64,000 nucleotides of DNA from Bdellovibrio sp. BCCA (GCF_037996825.1 NZ_JBBNAC010000001.1:1860001-1924000), one strand, 5' to 3'. Positions 42,907 through 52,575 are shown, numbered from the stretch's first letter. Notes: generated from the sequence alone by a model not told the origin. Translations and numbers: made by a program.

Positions 42907-43322
42907 TGAAAAAAATAAACCTCATAATGATTGTGTTTTTCCTCTTCAGTAGGAGTTACGCAGAAGATCTTAAGGCAGGGCAAAAGTATAAAATCATTAA
43001 ACCAGTTTATTTGATGGGTGTGTATAACAGTCATAATAATAAAACACTTAGCAAAGACACAGCGAAGGCATATCTTCATGCGGAAAAGTACGTAGAAAAA
43101 TCCTTCGTAGCATTTCAAACGGAAGTGCCAGTAGGAACTGTTATGACCATTATTGGTCCAGCTTCCAAGGCTTGGTATTTATTCTTTCAAGGCGATAAAT
43201 ACTTTATTAAGTTAGAGCCAGACTTGTCGCAGGGACTTGAGATCGAAGTTCAACTTGATAGAGGAATTGAAGGTAGTTTGGATGGACTGAATCCAGAAAT
43301 ATTTAGTCGGAGTGAAGAATAA
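42897..43322 (+). CDS. Exported protein, candidate immunity protein of the second RHS tip
   Basis: A 141-residue protein with signal peptide (MKKINLIMIVFFLFSRSYAE). The mature part is charged (YKIIKPVYLMGVYNSHNNKT, LEPDLSQGLEIEVQLDRGIE). GGAG precedes the ATG at 42897; that start overlaps the RHS stop, and in-frame ATGs at 42903 and 42906 are alternatives. Overlap with the tip suggests a toxin-immunity pair with a periplasmic antidote. Inferred from position only. Confidence 0.55.
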   Translation: MQMMKKINLIMIVFFLFSRSYAEDLKAGQKYKIIKPVYLMGVYNSHNNKTLSKDTAKAYLHAEKYVEKSFVAFQTEVPVGTVMTIIGPASKAWYLFFQGDKYFIKLEPDLSQGLEIEVQLDRGIEGSLDGLNPEIFSRSEE

Positions 43323-43402
43323 ATTTATCGCACAGTTGATGCGAGAGAATTTCCGTTGGCTCCGACGTTGCAGGTCCGTAATTTTAATGAAAGAAATTTG
43401 CA

Positions 43403-43627
43403 ATGAACGTAGTTTACATTTTTCTCCTTTTTATTACGATTATATCGTTTTCTTTTCTTATCCCGGCTGCGCTCGAGGTAAGAAGCCTTTCTAGGAAAGC
43501 CAATACTCAATTGAAAGTAGGTGAGCCTAACGCAAATCTTGTAGCGTCATCCAGGCTTCGAATGAGATTTAGAGTTTTTTTATGTATAGGAATAATTGAC
43601 CTTATTGTGCTTTTTATCACGTGCTAA
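43403..43627 (+). CDS. Small two-segment membrane protein
   Basis: A 74-residue protein with two membrane segments (VVYIFLLFITIISFSFLIPA and FRVFLCIGIIDLIVLFITC) joined by a basic loop. A weak AAAGAA precedes the ATG. It lies at the end of the RHS locus and could be a further immunity gene. It has no recognised family. Confidence 0.5.
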   Translation: MNVVYIFLLFITIISFSFLIPAALEVRSLSRKANTQLKVGEPNANLVASSRLRMRFRVFLCIGIIDLIVLFITC

Positions 43628-43651
43628 AGGTTCCGAAAACTCGTTGATACC

Positions 43652-43674
43652 GCTAATGCTTTGCAAGCATTAGC
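43652..43674. terminator. Palindromic hairpin closing the RHS locus
   Basis: GCTAATGCTT pairs perfectly with AAGCATTAGC around TGC. There is no T run on either side. It lies between the last RHS-locus gene and the convergent M23 gene. Confidence 0.5.
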
Positions 43675-43685
43675 ACAGATAAACT

Positions 43686-44258
43686 CTATAAACCCGCAGT
43701 CGCCGAGTGAGGCAAAAGCGGAAGAGGATCAATCGGTCCTCGGTCTTTGCGGATTTCGAAGTGCAGGTGAACGCCGGTAGCTCTTCCGGTGCGGCCCATG
43801 GCGCCGATCACTTCGCCTTGGCGGACTTTTTGTCCTTCTGCTACTAAGATCTTATCAAAGTGCGCATAGAGAGTCGCCCAGCCGTCACCAGACTCCACCA
43901 GAACCATTTTTCCGTAACCACGGAACTCACGACCTGCATAGATCACAGTACCGCCTTGGGCTGCCAAAATAGGCGTGCCTTTAGGAGCTGCTAGATCAAT
44001 CCCTAAATGAGGACGCTTTTTATTGGGTAAGAATCCACGAGTCATGCGCGCGCGATCCACCGGCCAGTCAAACGTCAACTGTTGCTGAATATAGGGGCTT
44101 TGGTCTGAGGCGGCGTTGCGCGGGGAGTTTGGTGGCTGATTTCCCGCCGCAAAATATTCGCGAGACAAAGGTGTATGAAAAGTAGTGCAGGAACCTAATG
44201 TTCCTACAACGACAATGCTTCCTGCAAAACTAACGAGCTGCTTCCATCCTGGTGACAT
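43686..44258 (-). CDS. M23-family (LytM-type) peptidoglycan endopeptidase lipoprotein
   Basis: A ~190-residue protein. The N-terminus has a lipobox (VSFAGSIVVVGTLGSCTTF), so it is anchored to a membrane. The M23 zinc site is complete: RPHLGIDLAAPKG (His, Asp) and GVHLHFEIRKD (HxH). Such enzymes cut peptide cross-links in peptidoglycan or activate amidases. The ATG at 44258 is used because the frame's earlier codon at 44297 is TTG and adds a poor signal. Downstream of the glyA gene on the same strand. Confidence 0.88.
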   Translation of the reverse strand: MSPGWKQLVSFAGSIVVVGTLGSCTTFHTPLSREYFAAGNQPPNSPRNAASDQSPYIQQQLTFDWPVDRARMTRGFLPNKKRPHLGIDLAAPKGTPILAAQGGTVIYAGREFRGYGKMVLVESGDGWATLYAHFDKILVAEGQKVRQGEVIGAMGRTGRATGVHLHFEIRKDRGPIDPLPLLPHSATAGL

Positions 44259-44359
44259 GCTTTGAGTATACTTAATAAGTCCTTGGATCCAAAGCAATAT
44301 TTTGAAAATAGCCCGGTGTATTTCTTAAAAAATCTCAAGAAGAGATTACTTATTAAGCA

Positions 44360-45607
44360 TTAATAAATGGGGAAGTGTTTGCAAAGTTGCTTCACATCTT
44401 CATGGATCTTCGCTTTCATCGCAACATCCTCTGGATTATTGAGAACTTGCGCGATCCATTTTGCAATTTGCTTCATCTCTGTTGTGCCCATTCCTCTTGT
44501 GGTCAAAGCCGGGGTTCCAATACGAACACCACTTGTGACAAACGGTGAGCGTTTTTCATTTGGCACTGTGTTTTTATTCACAGTGATTCCCGCTTCATCC
44601 AAAGAAGCTTCCGCAAGCTTGCCTGTGATTTCGCGATCGCTTAAATCCACAAGGATTAAGTGATTGTCTGTTCCACCAGTCACAAGTTTGAAACCTAAAG
44701 AAAGCATTTCATCAGCTAACACTTTTGCATTCTGAATCACTTGTTCACTGTATTTTTTAAATTCTGGTTTCAATGCTTCACCGAAGGCCACAGCTTTACC
44801 CGCGATCACATGCTCAAGTGGTCCCCCTTGAATGCCAGGGAAGATGCGCGAATTCATTGTCTTCGCTTTTTCTTCAGAGTTCGTCAGGATCATGCCACCA
44901 CGAGGACCACGCAAAGTTTTGTGTGTTGTTGTCGTGATATAATCAGCATAAGGAACTGGAGACGGGTGGTGCCCTGTCGCTACAAGACCTGCAAAGTGCG
45001 CCATGTCCACTAGCAACTGTGCGCCCACTTCATCAGCGATTTCTTTAAATTTCGCAAAATCCAAAGTGCGTGGATAAGCACTGTAACCAGCGATGATTAA
45101 TTTCGGTTGAACTTCTTTTGCCGTCGCACGGATTGTATCATAATTGATGCGTCCTGTTTCCGCGTCCAACTTGTAAGAAGCGGCTTTAAACAAAAGACCA
45201 CTGAAATTCACAGGAGAACCGTGAGTCAAGTGACCACCATGAGAAAGATCCATTCCAAGAATCGTGTCGCCAGACTTACAAGCCGCTAAGTAAACCGCCA
45301 TGTTGGCTTGAGAGCCTGAGTGAGGTTGAACGTTGGCAAAGCCCACTCCGAAAAGTTTTTTTGCGCGCTCAATAGCTAAAGATTCGACTGTGTCGACATT
45401 CACGCAACCGCCGTAATAGCGTTTGCCAGGATAACCTTCTGCATACTTGTTTGTCAGAATAGAGCCTTGCGCTTCCATCACGGCACGTGACGTGTAGTTT
45501 TCTGAAGCGATCATTTCTAGACCGAATTGTTGGCGCTCAGATTCTTTTTGAATCGCAGATAAAACTTCAGGATCTACTTGAGCTAAAGACAATGACGTTG
45601 AATGCAT
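44360..45607 (-). CDS. glyA: Serine hydroxymethyltransferase
   Basis: A PLP enzyme that interconverts serine and glycine and charges tetrahydrofolate with a one-carbon unit. The PLP-lysine motif is [18 protein letters not shown]. The N-terminal [18 protein letters not shown], followed by [16 protein letters not shown], is typical. The start at 45607 (MHSTSLSLA) is supported by GGAGATCCCT just upstream; an ATG at 45619 adds four residues. It is the last gene of the fab-rpiB-glyA run. Confidence 0.96.
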   Translation of the reverse strand: MHSTSLSLAQVDPEVLSAIQKESERQQFGLEMIASENYTSRAVMEAQGSILTNKYAEGYPGKRYYGGCVNVDTVESLAIERAKKLFGVGFANVQPHSGSQANMAVYLAACKSGDTILGMDLSHGGHLTHGSPVNFSGLLFKAASYKLDAETGRINYDTIRATAKEVQPKLIIAGYSAYPRTLDFAKFKEIADEVGAQLLVDMAHFAGLVATGHHPSPVPYADYITTTTHKTLRGPRGGMILTNSEEKAKTMNSRIFPGIQGGPLEHVIAGKAVAFGEALKPEFKKYSEQVIQNAKVLADEMLSLGFKLVTGGTDNHLILVDLSDREITGKLAEASLDEAGITVNKNTVPNEKRSPFVTSGVRIGTPALTTRGMGTTEMKQIAKWIAQVLNNPEDVAMKAKIHEDVKQLCKHFPIY

Positions 45608-45667
45608 AGGGATCTCCATTAGATAATCTGTCTAAAGTATCCCTCGTACAGGCGAAAATTAAAAGCC

Positions 45668-46144
45668 TCAACAACCAGTGTCGCTAGAGAGTTTATCAAC
45701 ACGACGTTGGTGGCGGCCGCCTTCAAATTTGGATTGAAGGAATACTTTAATCATTTTGATTGCTAAATCGGGCGCAGTAAAACGAGCACTTAAAACTAAA
45801 ATGTTCGCATTATTATGTTCACGTGAAAGACGAGCAATATCCTCATTCCAGCAAAGCGCAGCACGCACTTGTGGATAACGATTTGCACGAATAGCCATAC
45901 CTTGGCCTGAGCCACAGATGAGGATTCCCATTGCGGGTCCTTCTAAAGAGTCTGCGATTTTGTTTTTGTGATTTTCAAGTTCTGCTTGAACAATGTTTTT
46001 GCAAACTTGATCGGCATAGTCAGGGTAATCTACAGAGTCTCCATTGTGGGTTCCCACATCTTTCCAGGAAAGTTCCGGGAAGGCTGCCATCACTTTAAGT
46101 TTTAAATCCAACCCAGCGTGATCACAACCTGTGTAAACTACCAT
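45668..46144 (-). CDS. rpiB: Ribose-5-phosphate isomerase B
   Basis: RpiB interconverts ribose 5-phosphate and ribulose 5-phosphate. The N-terminal YTGCDHAGLDLKLKV and the anion-binding ILICGSGQGMAIRANR are the family signatures. VDYPDYAD carries the conserved substrate region, and the active-site Cys is likely that of ICGSG. It begins seven bases after the fabF stop. The length of 158 residues is normal. Confidence 0.93.
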   Translation of the reverse strand: MVVYTGCDHAGLDLKLKVMAAFPELSWKDVGTHNGDSVDYPDYADQVCKNIVQAELENHKNKIADSLEGPAMGILICGSGQGMAIRANRYPQVRAALCWNEDIARLSREHNNANILVLSARFTAPDLAIKMIKVFLQSKFEGGRHQRRVDKLSSDTGC

Positions 46145-46151
46145 GTTTCAC

Positions 46152-47420
46152 CTATTTCAGTTTTGAGAAAATCATGCAGGCGTTTGTGCCGCCGAATCCA
46201 AAACTGTTATTAAGAACGTTGTCGATTTTTCCTTCACGAGCTTTGTTAGGAACGTAATCCAAATCACAGTCTTCGCTAGGATTTTCCAAATTGATTGTTG
46301 GAGGCACTTTTTGATCGCGAATGGCCATCACACAGAAAGCCGACTCAATTGCACCAGCGGCACCCAACGCGTGTCCCGTCATGGACTTCGTACTAGAAAC
46401 CCATACTTTCTTCGCGTGATCGCCCATAAGACGTTTGATCGCAGCTGTCTCAAGGCCGTCTCCCACAGGAGTGCTTGTGCCGTGAGCATTGATGTATTGA
46501 ATTTCAGATGCCTGCAATCCAGAGTCTTTCACAGCCGCAGCCATGGCTCTGTATCCACCTTCTCCTTCTGGAGCTGGGGACGTCATGTGGTAAGCGTCTG
46601 AAGAAACGCCATAGCCTGTGATCTCACAAAGAATTTTAGCGCCGCGTTTTTCCGCGTGCTCAAGAGACTCAATGCAAAGAACCGCAGCACCTTCACCAAG
46701 AACAAAACCATCACGGTCTTTATCCCAAGGACGGCTGGCTTTTTCGGGAGCGTCGTTGCGAGTAGAAAGGGCTCGCATCGCTGCGAATCCTCCAACAGCA
46801 AGTCCGCACACCGTGCTCTCAGCGCCACCAGCGAGCATCACATCCGTCAAACCTTCGCGAATATAGCGAACGGCATCACCAATAGAGTGCACACCCGAAG
46901 CACACGCTGAGGTCACAGAGTAGTTAGGACCTTTAAGTCCCAACTCGATAGAAACTTGTCCCGCTGCCAAGTTTGTGATGACAGAAGGAATAAAGAAAGG
47001 ACTGATGCGACCAGGACCTTTCTCTTTCATTTTGATTGATGTTTCTTCGAGGGTTTGGAGACCTCCGATGCCCACACCAATAATAACTCCCGCTTGATTT
47101 TTCACATCCTCTGTCAGTTCTAGTTTGGCCATTTCCACAGCCATCTTAGAAGCAGCGATAGAGTAGTGAATAAACAAATCCATCTTCTTTTGCTCTTTTT
47201 TCTCAATGTAAAGATCAGGGTTAAAGCCCTTCACTTCACCGGCAAAAGTCACATCAAAGCCTGTTGTGTCGAATTTTGTGATCTTCGCGATACCAGATTG
47301 GCCACGAAGTGCAGCAGTCCAGCTGTCCTCAATGTTGTTACCAAGGGGAGTGACTGCGCCCACTCCAGTGACGACAACTCTTCTTTGTGGTTTTGATGGA
47401 CGTTCAAATCGGGAGTTCAT
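46152..47420 (-). CDS. fabF: 3-oxoacyl-ACP synthase II
   Basis: A condensing enzyme that elongates acyl-ACP with malonyl-ACP in fatty-acid synthesis. The active-site Cys is in SVTSACASGVHSIGDAV, the catalytic His in NAHGTSTPVGD, and the second His in STKSMTGHALGAAG. The C-terminal NNSFGFGGTNACM is present. The start lies six bases after the acpP stop. Confidence 0.96.
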   Translation of the reverse strand: MNSRFERPSKPQRRVVVTGVGAVTPLGNNIEDSWTAALRGQSGIAKITKFDTTGFDVTFAGEVKGFNPDLYIEKKEQKKMDLFIHYSIAASKMAVEMAKLELTEDVKNQAGVIIGVGIGGLQTLEETSIKMKEKGPGRISPFFIPSVITNLAAGQVSIELGLKGPNYSVTSACASGVHSIGDAVRYIREGLTDVMLAGGAESTVCGLAVGGFAAMRALSTRNDAPEKASRPWDKDRDGFVLGEGAAVLCIESLEHAEKRGAKILCEITGYGVSSDAYHMTSPAPEGEGGYRAMAAAVKDSGLQASEIQYINAHGTSTPVGDGLETAAIKRLMGDHAKKVWVSSTKSMTGHALGAAGAIESAFCVMAIRDQKVPPTINLENPSEDCDLDYVPNKAREGKIDNVLNNSFGFGGTNACMIFSKLK

Positions 47421-47426
47421 AAAAAA

Positions 47427-47663
47427 TTAAGCTTTTCCTTTTTTCTCAAGGTAAGAAGCTACGTCTTGAACAGTCTTAAGCTTTTCAGCGTCTTCGTCTG
47501 GAATTTCAAGATCGAATTCTTCTTCCATTGCCATCACAAGTTCAACGATATCAAGGCTGTCAGCGCCAAGATCGTCGATGAAAGAAGCCTCAGGCTTAAC
47601 TTTATCTGGATCTACGCCTAATTGCTCAACGATGATGTCTTTTACTTTTGGATGAATTGCCAT
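47427..47663 (-). CDS. acpP: Acyl carrier protein
   Basis: A 78-residue carrier of growing acyl chains. The phosphopantetheine Ser is in [20 protein letters not shown]. The start at 47663 ([16 protein letters not shown]) is fixed by AGGAGG six bases upstream; a longer frame to 47753 is not the gene. It sits between fabG and fabF as in many bacteria. Confidence 0.97.
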   Translation of the reverse strand: MAIHPKVKDIIVEQLGVDPDKVKPEASFIDDLGADSLDIVELVMAMEEEFDLEIPDEDAEKLKTVQDVASYLEKKGKA

Positions 47664-47760
47664 TTGTCCTCCTAATATGCGTTCATCTAATTTAATCTTC
47701 AAGTCTAGTAAGCTCATTGCGAGTAAAGTCGAAATTAGAACTTTATTCTGCAAAAAACTT

Positions 47761-48510
47761 TTAATTCATATGCATTCCGCCATTCACATCCAGCGTGTGG
47801 CCTGTGATGTATTTAGATTCATCACTCAAAAGGAAACGCACCGCTTGCGCCACGTCGTTGCCTTCGCCGATTTTTGCCAGAGGAATGCGTTCCATCATTT
47901 TTGCTTTTACGTCTTCTGAAAGAATGTCTGTCATTTCAGTGCCGATAAAACCTGGAGCAACGTTATTCACGCGCACGTTGCGAGAAGCCAGTTCCAACGC
48001 CACAGACTTCGCGAAAGCAATTGTTCCTGCTTTCGAAGCTGCGTAGTTGGCTTGTCCTGCGTTTCCAGTTTCGCCGATGATAGAAGTAATATTAACAATC
48101 GAACCTTTGCGCGCTTTCATCATTGGTTTTGTGAAAGCTTTTGTTACTAAGAATGTTCCGCGAAGGTTTGTGTTGATAACAGAATCAAAGTCTTCCGCTT
48201 TCATGCGCAGAAGAAGTTGGTCTTTTGTGATGCCGGCATTGTTCACAACGCCGTCCACTTCAGGCCATTTTTCAAGGATGTGCTCAACAGCTTCATTTAC
48301 AGAAGTTTCGTTGGCGATATCCATTTTGATGTAGAAGTGACCTTCACCCGTTAAAGAGTGAGCGACTTGTTGAGCAGCTTCTTCGCGAGAGGAATAAGTG
48401 AAAGCAACTTGCGCGCCTTCTTCAGCTAAAAGCTTTACGATGGCAGCGCCGATACCGCGGCTTCCGCCAGTGACAACAATTTTCTTTCCTTGAAGCGATT
48501 TTCCGCTCAT
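47761..48510 (-). CDS. fabG: 3-oxoacyl-ACP reductase
   Basis: An NADPH-dependent SDR that reduces 3-oxoacyl-ACP. The Rossmann motif is [15 protein letters not shown], then [31 protein letters not shown] and YAASKAG with the catalytic Tyr and Lys. The start at 48510 ([10 protein letters not shown]) is preferred; the frame is open to 48576 without support. It lies between fabD and acpP. Confidence 0.95.
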   Translation of the reverse strand: MSGKSLQGKKIVVTGGSRGIGAAIVKLLAEEGAQVAFTYSSREEAAQQVAHSLTGEGHFYIKMDIANETSVNEAVEHILEKWPEVDGVVNNAGITKDQLLLRMKAEDFDSVINTNLRGTFLVTKAFTKPMMKARKGSIVNITSIIGETGNAGQANYAASKAGTIAFAKSVALELASRNVRVNNVAPGFIGTEMTDILSEDVKAKMMERIPLAKIGEGNDVAQAVRFLLSDESKYITGHTLDVNGGMHMN

Positions 48511-48589
48511 GTGCAAAATCCTTTTTCTGCGCAACCTTGTGTTGTTTTCAGCACACTCTGACTGAACTCCGAGCAAAGCTCAAGAAATT

Positions 48590-49564
48590 TCAATGACTCG
48601 AAGCTTTCAAAAATTCTTCAATAGTTTTAATATCTTCCATGCTTGTTGTAGTCATGACTTTGAAGAAATCACCGTCGATCTTTTTAAGCAGACCTTGAAG
48701 CACTTTTCCAGCGCCACATTCGATCACATTGGCGTGACCCATGGCTTTTAAAACTTCCATGCTTTGAGTCCAACGAACCGGAGCCGAAACCTGACGGATC
48801 AAGTTTTCACGCAAAACAGAACCTTCTGTTTCCGCTTTTGCGTGGAAGTTTTGAATGACCGGGAAGGCTGCTGTTTTAAATTCCATCGCGGTCAAGACCA
48901 TGCGCATTTTGTCTTCGGCAGGTTTCATCATTTCACAATGGAAAGGCGCTGAAACCGTGAGTGGGATCAGCTTTGCGCGTTTTGGAGCTTCCGTGAAGAT
49001 CACTTCTGGTTTGAAATTGTCTTTCAACCAGTTGATCGCTTTTTGTGAACCAGAAATAACAATCTGTCCTGGAGAATTAAAATTCGCCGGAGACAAAGGA
49101 CCAAAACCGGAATTCTTCACAACGTAATTGCAAAGAGTTTCAACTTGATCGGGCTCTAATCCAAGAACCGCCACCATTCCGCCTTGTCCGACAGGAACAG
49201 CTGATTGCATCGCTTGACCACGAGTGCGAACCGCTCTCATCGCTTCATCAAAGCGGATCACGTCAGCAGCAACAAGAGCTGCATATTCACCAATGGAGTG
49301 ACCCGCAGCTGCAACAGCTTTAACACCGAAATCGTGGCGTAAAACTTTTTGTGTTGCTGTAGAAACAAGAAGAAGAGCCGGTTGAGTGTTTTCAGTCAGA
49401 GCAAGATCTGCTTCAGAACCTTCGAAGCAGAGTTTTTTCATGTCTTGCTTTAGCGCCTCAGAACCTTCTTCGAAGATTTCTTGAGCGATTTTGAAGTTAT
49501 CAAATAAAAAACGGCCCATACCAGGTTGCTGGCTGCCTTGTCCGGGGAATGCCAATGTAAACAT
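48590..49564 (-). CDS. fabD: Malonyl-CoA:ACP transacylase
   Basis: Transfers malonyl from CoA to ACP. The N-terminal TLAFPGQGSQQPGMGRFL and the active-site Ser in AAGHSIGEYAALVA are diagnostic, with a second His in TVSAPFHCEMM. The gene starts three bases after the fabH stop. 324 residues, normal length. Confidence 0.96.
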   Translation of the reverse strand: MFTLAFPGQGSQQPGMGRFLFDNFKIAQEIFEEGSEALKQDMKKLCFEGSEADLALTENTQPALLLVSTATQKVLRHDFGVKAVAAAGHSIGEYAALVAADVIRFDEAMRAVRTRGQAMQSAVPVGQGGMVAVLGLEPDQVETLCNYVVKNSGFGPLSPANFNSPGQIVISGSQKAINWLKDNFKPEVIFTEAPKRAKLIPLTVSAPFHCEMMKPAEDKMRMVLTAMEFKTAAFPVIQNFHAKAETEGSVLRENLIRQVSAPVRWTQSMEVLKAMGHANVIECGAGKVLQGLLKKIDGDFFKVMTTTSMEDIKTIEEFLKASSH

Positions 49565-49567
49565 GCT

Positions 49568-50563
49568 TTAGTACCTCAAAAGAATACTGCCAGAAGTCAG
49601 ACCAGCTCCAAATGCTGTGAGCAAAATTGTCTGTCCTCTTTTGATTTTTCCATTTTTGACGGCCCAGTCGAAGGCCACAGGTATAGAAGCTGCCGATGTG
49701 TTACCAGTTTCCTGAAGGTACACAATCACACGCTCCATTGGAAATTTAAACTGATCAGCCACAGCTTCAATAATGCGCTTGTTGGCTTGATGAGGAACAA
49801 TCCAGTCCACGCTTTCAGGTGAGACTTGATTGTGTTCAAGGGCTTCTTTGCAACAAAGAGCCATTGTGCGAACCGCGTTTTTGAAAATCTCACGGCCACG
49901 CATAGAAACATAATTCAACTTATTGTCGATGACATATTGAGATTGTGGCATCGCACTTCCGCCACCTGGCAGAGTGAGAAGATCCGCAAGATCTCCATCG
50001 GCATGAAGATGTGTGCTTTCAACAACATTTTTGTCGCCATCTTGAGCGCGGGACAAAACCCACGCACCGGCGGCGTCACCGAACAAAATGCAAGTTTCAC
50101 GATCTTGGTAATTGACGAAACGATGAAGAACTTCAGCGCCGACAACAAGAACATTCTTATACATTCCTGTGCGGATGAATTGATCAGCGATAGAAACACC
50201 GTAGATAAAACCAGAGCAAGCGGCATTCAAATCAAACGCAACGATGTTGCGGCAACCAAGCTTGCTTTGCAGATAACATGCTGTCGACGGCATCTGGCGG
50301 TCGCCAGAAACAGTGCCAACAACAATCATATCGATGTCTTCGGGTTTTAATCCTGCGTCTTCAAGAGCTCTGCGAGAAGCCTGAAGGCAAAGGTCCGATG
50401 TGGCTTCACCTTCAGCTGCGATATGGCGGCGTTCGATCCCAGTTCTTTCAACAATCCACTGATCGCTCGTCTCTACCATTTTTTCGAGATCTTGGTTCGT
50501 GAGAACCTTCTCTGGTAGATACGAGCCTATCCCTGCTACACGAGACCGAAACATTCCTGCCAT
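49568..50563 (-). CDS. fabH: 3-oxoacyl-ACP synthase III
   Basis: Condenses an acyl-CoA starter with malonyl-ACP. The catalytic Cys is in FDLNAACSGFIYGVS, the His in DWIVPHQANKRI and the Asn in QETGNTSAASIP. The start is ATG 50563, with an alternative at 50554 (MFRSRVAGIGSYLPE). It follows rpmF after 23 bases; plsX, which often lies between them, is absent. Confidence 0.95.
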   Translation of the reverse strand: MAGMFRSRVAGIGSYLPEKVLTNQDLEKMVETSDQWIVERTGIERRHIAAEGEATSDLCLQASRRALEDAGLKPEDIDMIVVGTVSGDRQMPSTACYLQSKLGCRNIVAFDLNAACSGFIYGVSIADQFIRTGMYKNVLVVGAEVLHRFVNYQDRETCILFGDAAGAWVLSRAQDGDKNVVESTHLHADGDLADLLTLPGGGSAMPQSQYVIDNKLNYVSMRGREIFKNAVRTMALCCKEALEHNQVSPESVDWIVPHQANKRIIEAVADQFKFPMERVIVYLQETGNTSAASIPVAFDWAVKNGKIKRGQTILLTAFGAGLTSGSILLRY

Positions 50564-50586
50564 GGAGTCAACCGTTCTGTAAGAGA

Positions 50587-50772
50587 TTACTTAGCTGCGC
50601 TGATTTGTTTGCCTTTGTAGTACAAAGCACCGTCAGCACCTTTGTGTGCACGGTGTGGACGAGTCAATTCGCCAGTCTTTTTTTCTACAGATACTGCTGG
50701 AGTAGACAAACCGTCATGTGAACGGCGCATATCACGTTTAGCACGAGATGTTTTCTTCTTAGGAGTTGGCAT
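50587..50772 (-). CDS. rpmF: 50S ribosomal protein L32
   Basis: A 61-residue ribosomal protein (MPTPKKKTSRAKRDMRRSHD). The version lacks the four zinc-binding cysteines found in some L32 proteins. AGAGG precedes the ATG. It lies between yceD and fabH, the usual bacterial order. Confidence 0.95.
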   Translation of the reverse strand: MPTPKKKTSRAKRDMRRSHDGLSTPAVSVEKKTGELTRPHRAHKGADGALYYKGKQISAAK

Positions 50773-50854
50773 TTCAAACCTCTTTTTGAGTCATTTATAA
50801 TCGAAGCACGTTAATTTAACCAAAGAATGATAAAAATCAACCCTTTAATTGGGG

Positions 50855-51409
50855 TTAGTTGATTTTGATATTCTTTAAAACAGCGAAAGGATTCTGAGGC
50901 TTATCCTCAGGCATCTGCTCGTCGTAGCTAAAGCTGCGTCCTTTCACAGGAATCTTGCAAATTGAGCAGTCGCCATTTTCATCTTCAGGGCCTGCTGGAT
51001 TAAAAGGCGCAGCAAGAGCGACGACCTCATGAAGGTATTCCCCAATATCAAACAAATTTCCCTCATATTCAGAGACGTCAGGGCCGTTCTCTGGAAGGTC
51101 ACTCACATGGTTGACCTTGGAATATTTACTGCCGCGAGGGTGATCTTGTTTCGGGATCAGGAATTCATGGAACTTTGTATCCACAGGGAATGCGAAATCA
51201 ATCCCACAACGAGCGCATTGCTCAGGAAGCTTGGTTTTCATTGTTCCGACAAGTTCAAAGTCTCTGGAATTCAACGGTTTAATAAAAAACTCAGCTTCGT
51301 GGGGAGTTTTCCCAATCAGATCCGCTAAAACGGAGTTGAGCTCTGCTGTCTGTGAATTCCAGTGATACGCTCGGCCTTCTTCGGGAATTTCAGTTAGATT
51401 GATTTTCAT
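50855..51409 (-). CDS. YceD-family (DUF177) protein
   Basis: A 184-residue protein of the YceD/DUF177 family, linked in other organisms to 23S rRNA accumulation. The Cys-containing segment QCARCGIDFAFPVDTKF and a later CSICKIPVKG could bind metal. It is directly upstream of rpmF, the position typical for this family. AGGAG precedes the ATG. A possible promoter (TTGACC about 90 bases upstream) serves the fab cluster. Confidence 0.85.
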   Translation of the reverse strand: MKINLTEIPEEGRAYHWNSQTAELNSVLADLIGKTPHEAEFFIKPLNSRDFELVGTMKTKLPEQCARCGIDFAFPVDTKFHEFLIPKQDHPRGSKYSKVNHVSDLPENGPDVSEYEGNLFDIGEYLHEVVALAAPFNPAGPEDENGDCSICKIPVKGRSFSYDEQMPEDKPQNPFAVLKNIKIN

Positions 51410-51576
51410 AAAAAACTCCTAAACACCCCACTAAGGACCTTAAATAGAGTGATATATGTGGGGGAGATCGTTTTAGTTTAAATGGGGCGGTTGGTCAAGG
51501 TCTGTTTTGGTCGGGGCTCCCTTGTGACAGCCTCTAGAGGGAGTAGTCTTGGGCTGGAAGCAAAAAGGGGGTAGTT

Positions 51577-52443
51577 ATGGCAACTCTCAAAGTTAACGGT
51601 ACCGAATACTACTATGAAGAGCACGGTCCCAAAGAGGCTCCGGCAATTGTACTCAGTCCACTTCTTTATACAGACACTTCAGTTTATGAGCCTCTCATTC
51701 GTATGTTCTCTGATGATTACAGAGTCATTGTTTATGATCATCGTGGTTTAGGAAAATCCGCAGGTGCACCGAGTGCCAGCCTTGAAAATTCCGCCAAAGA
51801 TGTCGCCGCTTTAATTGAAAAATTAAATTTAGGTCCTTGTCATTTTGTTGGAAACTGTCTTGGCTCTTTTGTAGGTTTGCATTTGGCGATTCATCGCTCG
51901 GATCTTTTAAAAAGTTGTACGTTGATGGGCGCCACGGCAGAGTCTGAAAGTGACGAGACTGTTCGTGATATGGATACGTTCATCACGAATGCAAAGAAAA
52001 ACGGAATGAAATCGAGTGCGAAGTCTTTTTCTGAAATGTGGTTTGGTTCTACGTTCCGCAATACGAAAGATCCAATTCAAGTCACTCGCAGGGAAAAATG
52101 GATCAATCATCTGGGAAAACTAAAACCAGAAAGTCTGGATGCCGCCACGCAAATCTATCATCGCAGTGATGTGACAAAAGACCTTTCAAAAATCAGCTGT
52201 GCGGTTTTGGTGATTGCCGGTGATGAAGATTCACCTACGAATTTGGAAGCTTACCGACGTATGGTTAAAGCTATTCCGAATGCAGAATTTAAAACCATTC
52301 ATCATGCAGGATATGCGCTTGTGATTGAGCAACCTGAAGAGATCGCAGAAAACATTTTAACATTCATCGAAAGAGTGGAGCACCACTGGGCTGCAAAACA
52401 AAAACAATCTCCCCGCGAGTTTGGTTTTAGAAAAGCGAGTTAA
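51577..52443 (+). CDS. Alpha/beta hydrolase with Cys at the nucleophile position
   Basis: A 288-residue hydrolase of the alpha/beta fold. The N-terminus and RVIVYDHRGLGKSAGAP are typical. The nucleophile elbow reads HFVGNCLGSFVGLHLA: Cys94 stands where most members have Ser. The Asp in VIAGDEDSPT and the His in TIHHAGYALVIEQPEE complete a triad. Such Cys variants occur in dienelactone hydrolases. There is no signal peptide. It is monocistronic, followed by a hairpin. Confidence 0.85.
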   Translation: MATLKVNGTEYYYEEHGPKEAPAIVLSPLLYTDTSVYEPLIRMFSDDYRVIVYDHRGLGKSAGAPSASLENSAKDVAALIEKLNLGPCHFVGNCLGSFVGLHLAIHRSDLLKSCTLMGATAESESDETVRDMDTFITNAKKNGMKSSAKSFSEMWFGSTFRNTKDPIQVTRREKWINHLGKLKPESLDAATQIYHRSDVTKDLSKISCAVLVIAGDEDSPTNLEAYRRMVKAIPNAEFKTIHHAGYALVIEQPEEIAENILTFIERVEHHWAAKQKQSPREFGFRKAS

Positions 52444-52460
52444 AATGAGACGTTTTTAGG

Positions 52461-52480
52461 GCTGCCGAAGTTTCGGCAGC
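52461..52480 (+). terminator. Tight palindromic terminator
   Basis: GCTGCCGAA pairs with TTCGGCAGC around two bases and is followed by TTTCC. It lies 18 bases after the hydrolase stop. Confidence 0.7.
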
Positions 52481-52575
52481 TTTCCGAAGGGGCGGAGTCT
52501 CAACTGTCGGACTCTCGGTAGGATTTTTTTCATCTTTAAAATAAGGCGCTTTTAGGACTCTTTTTAGTGGTTCTG

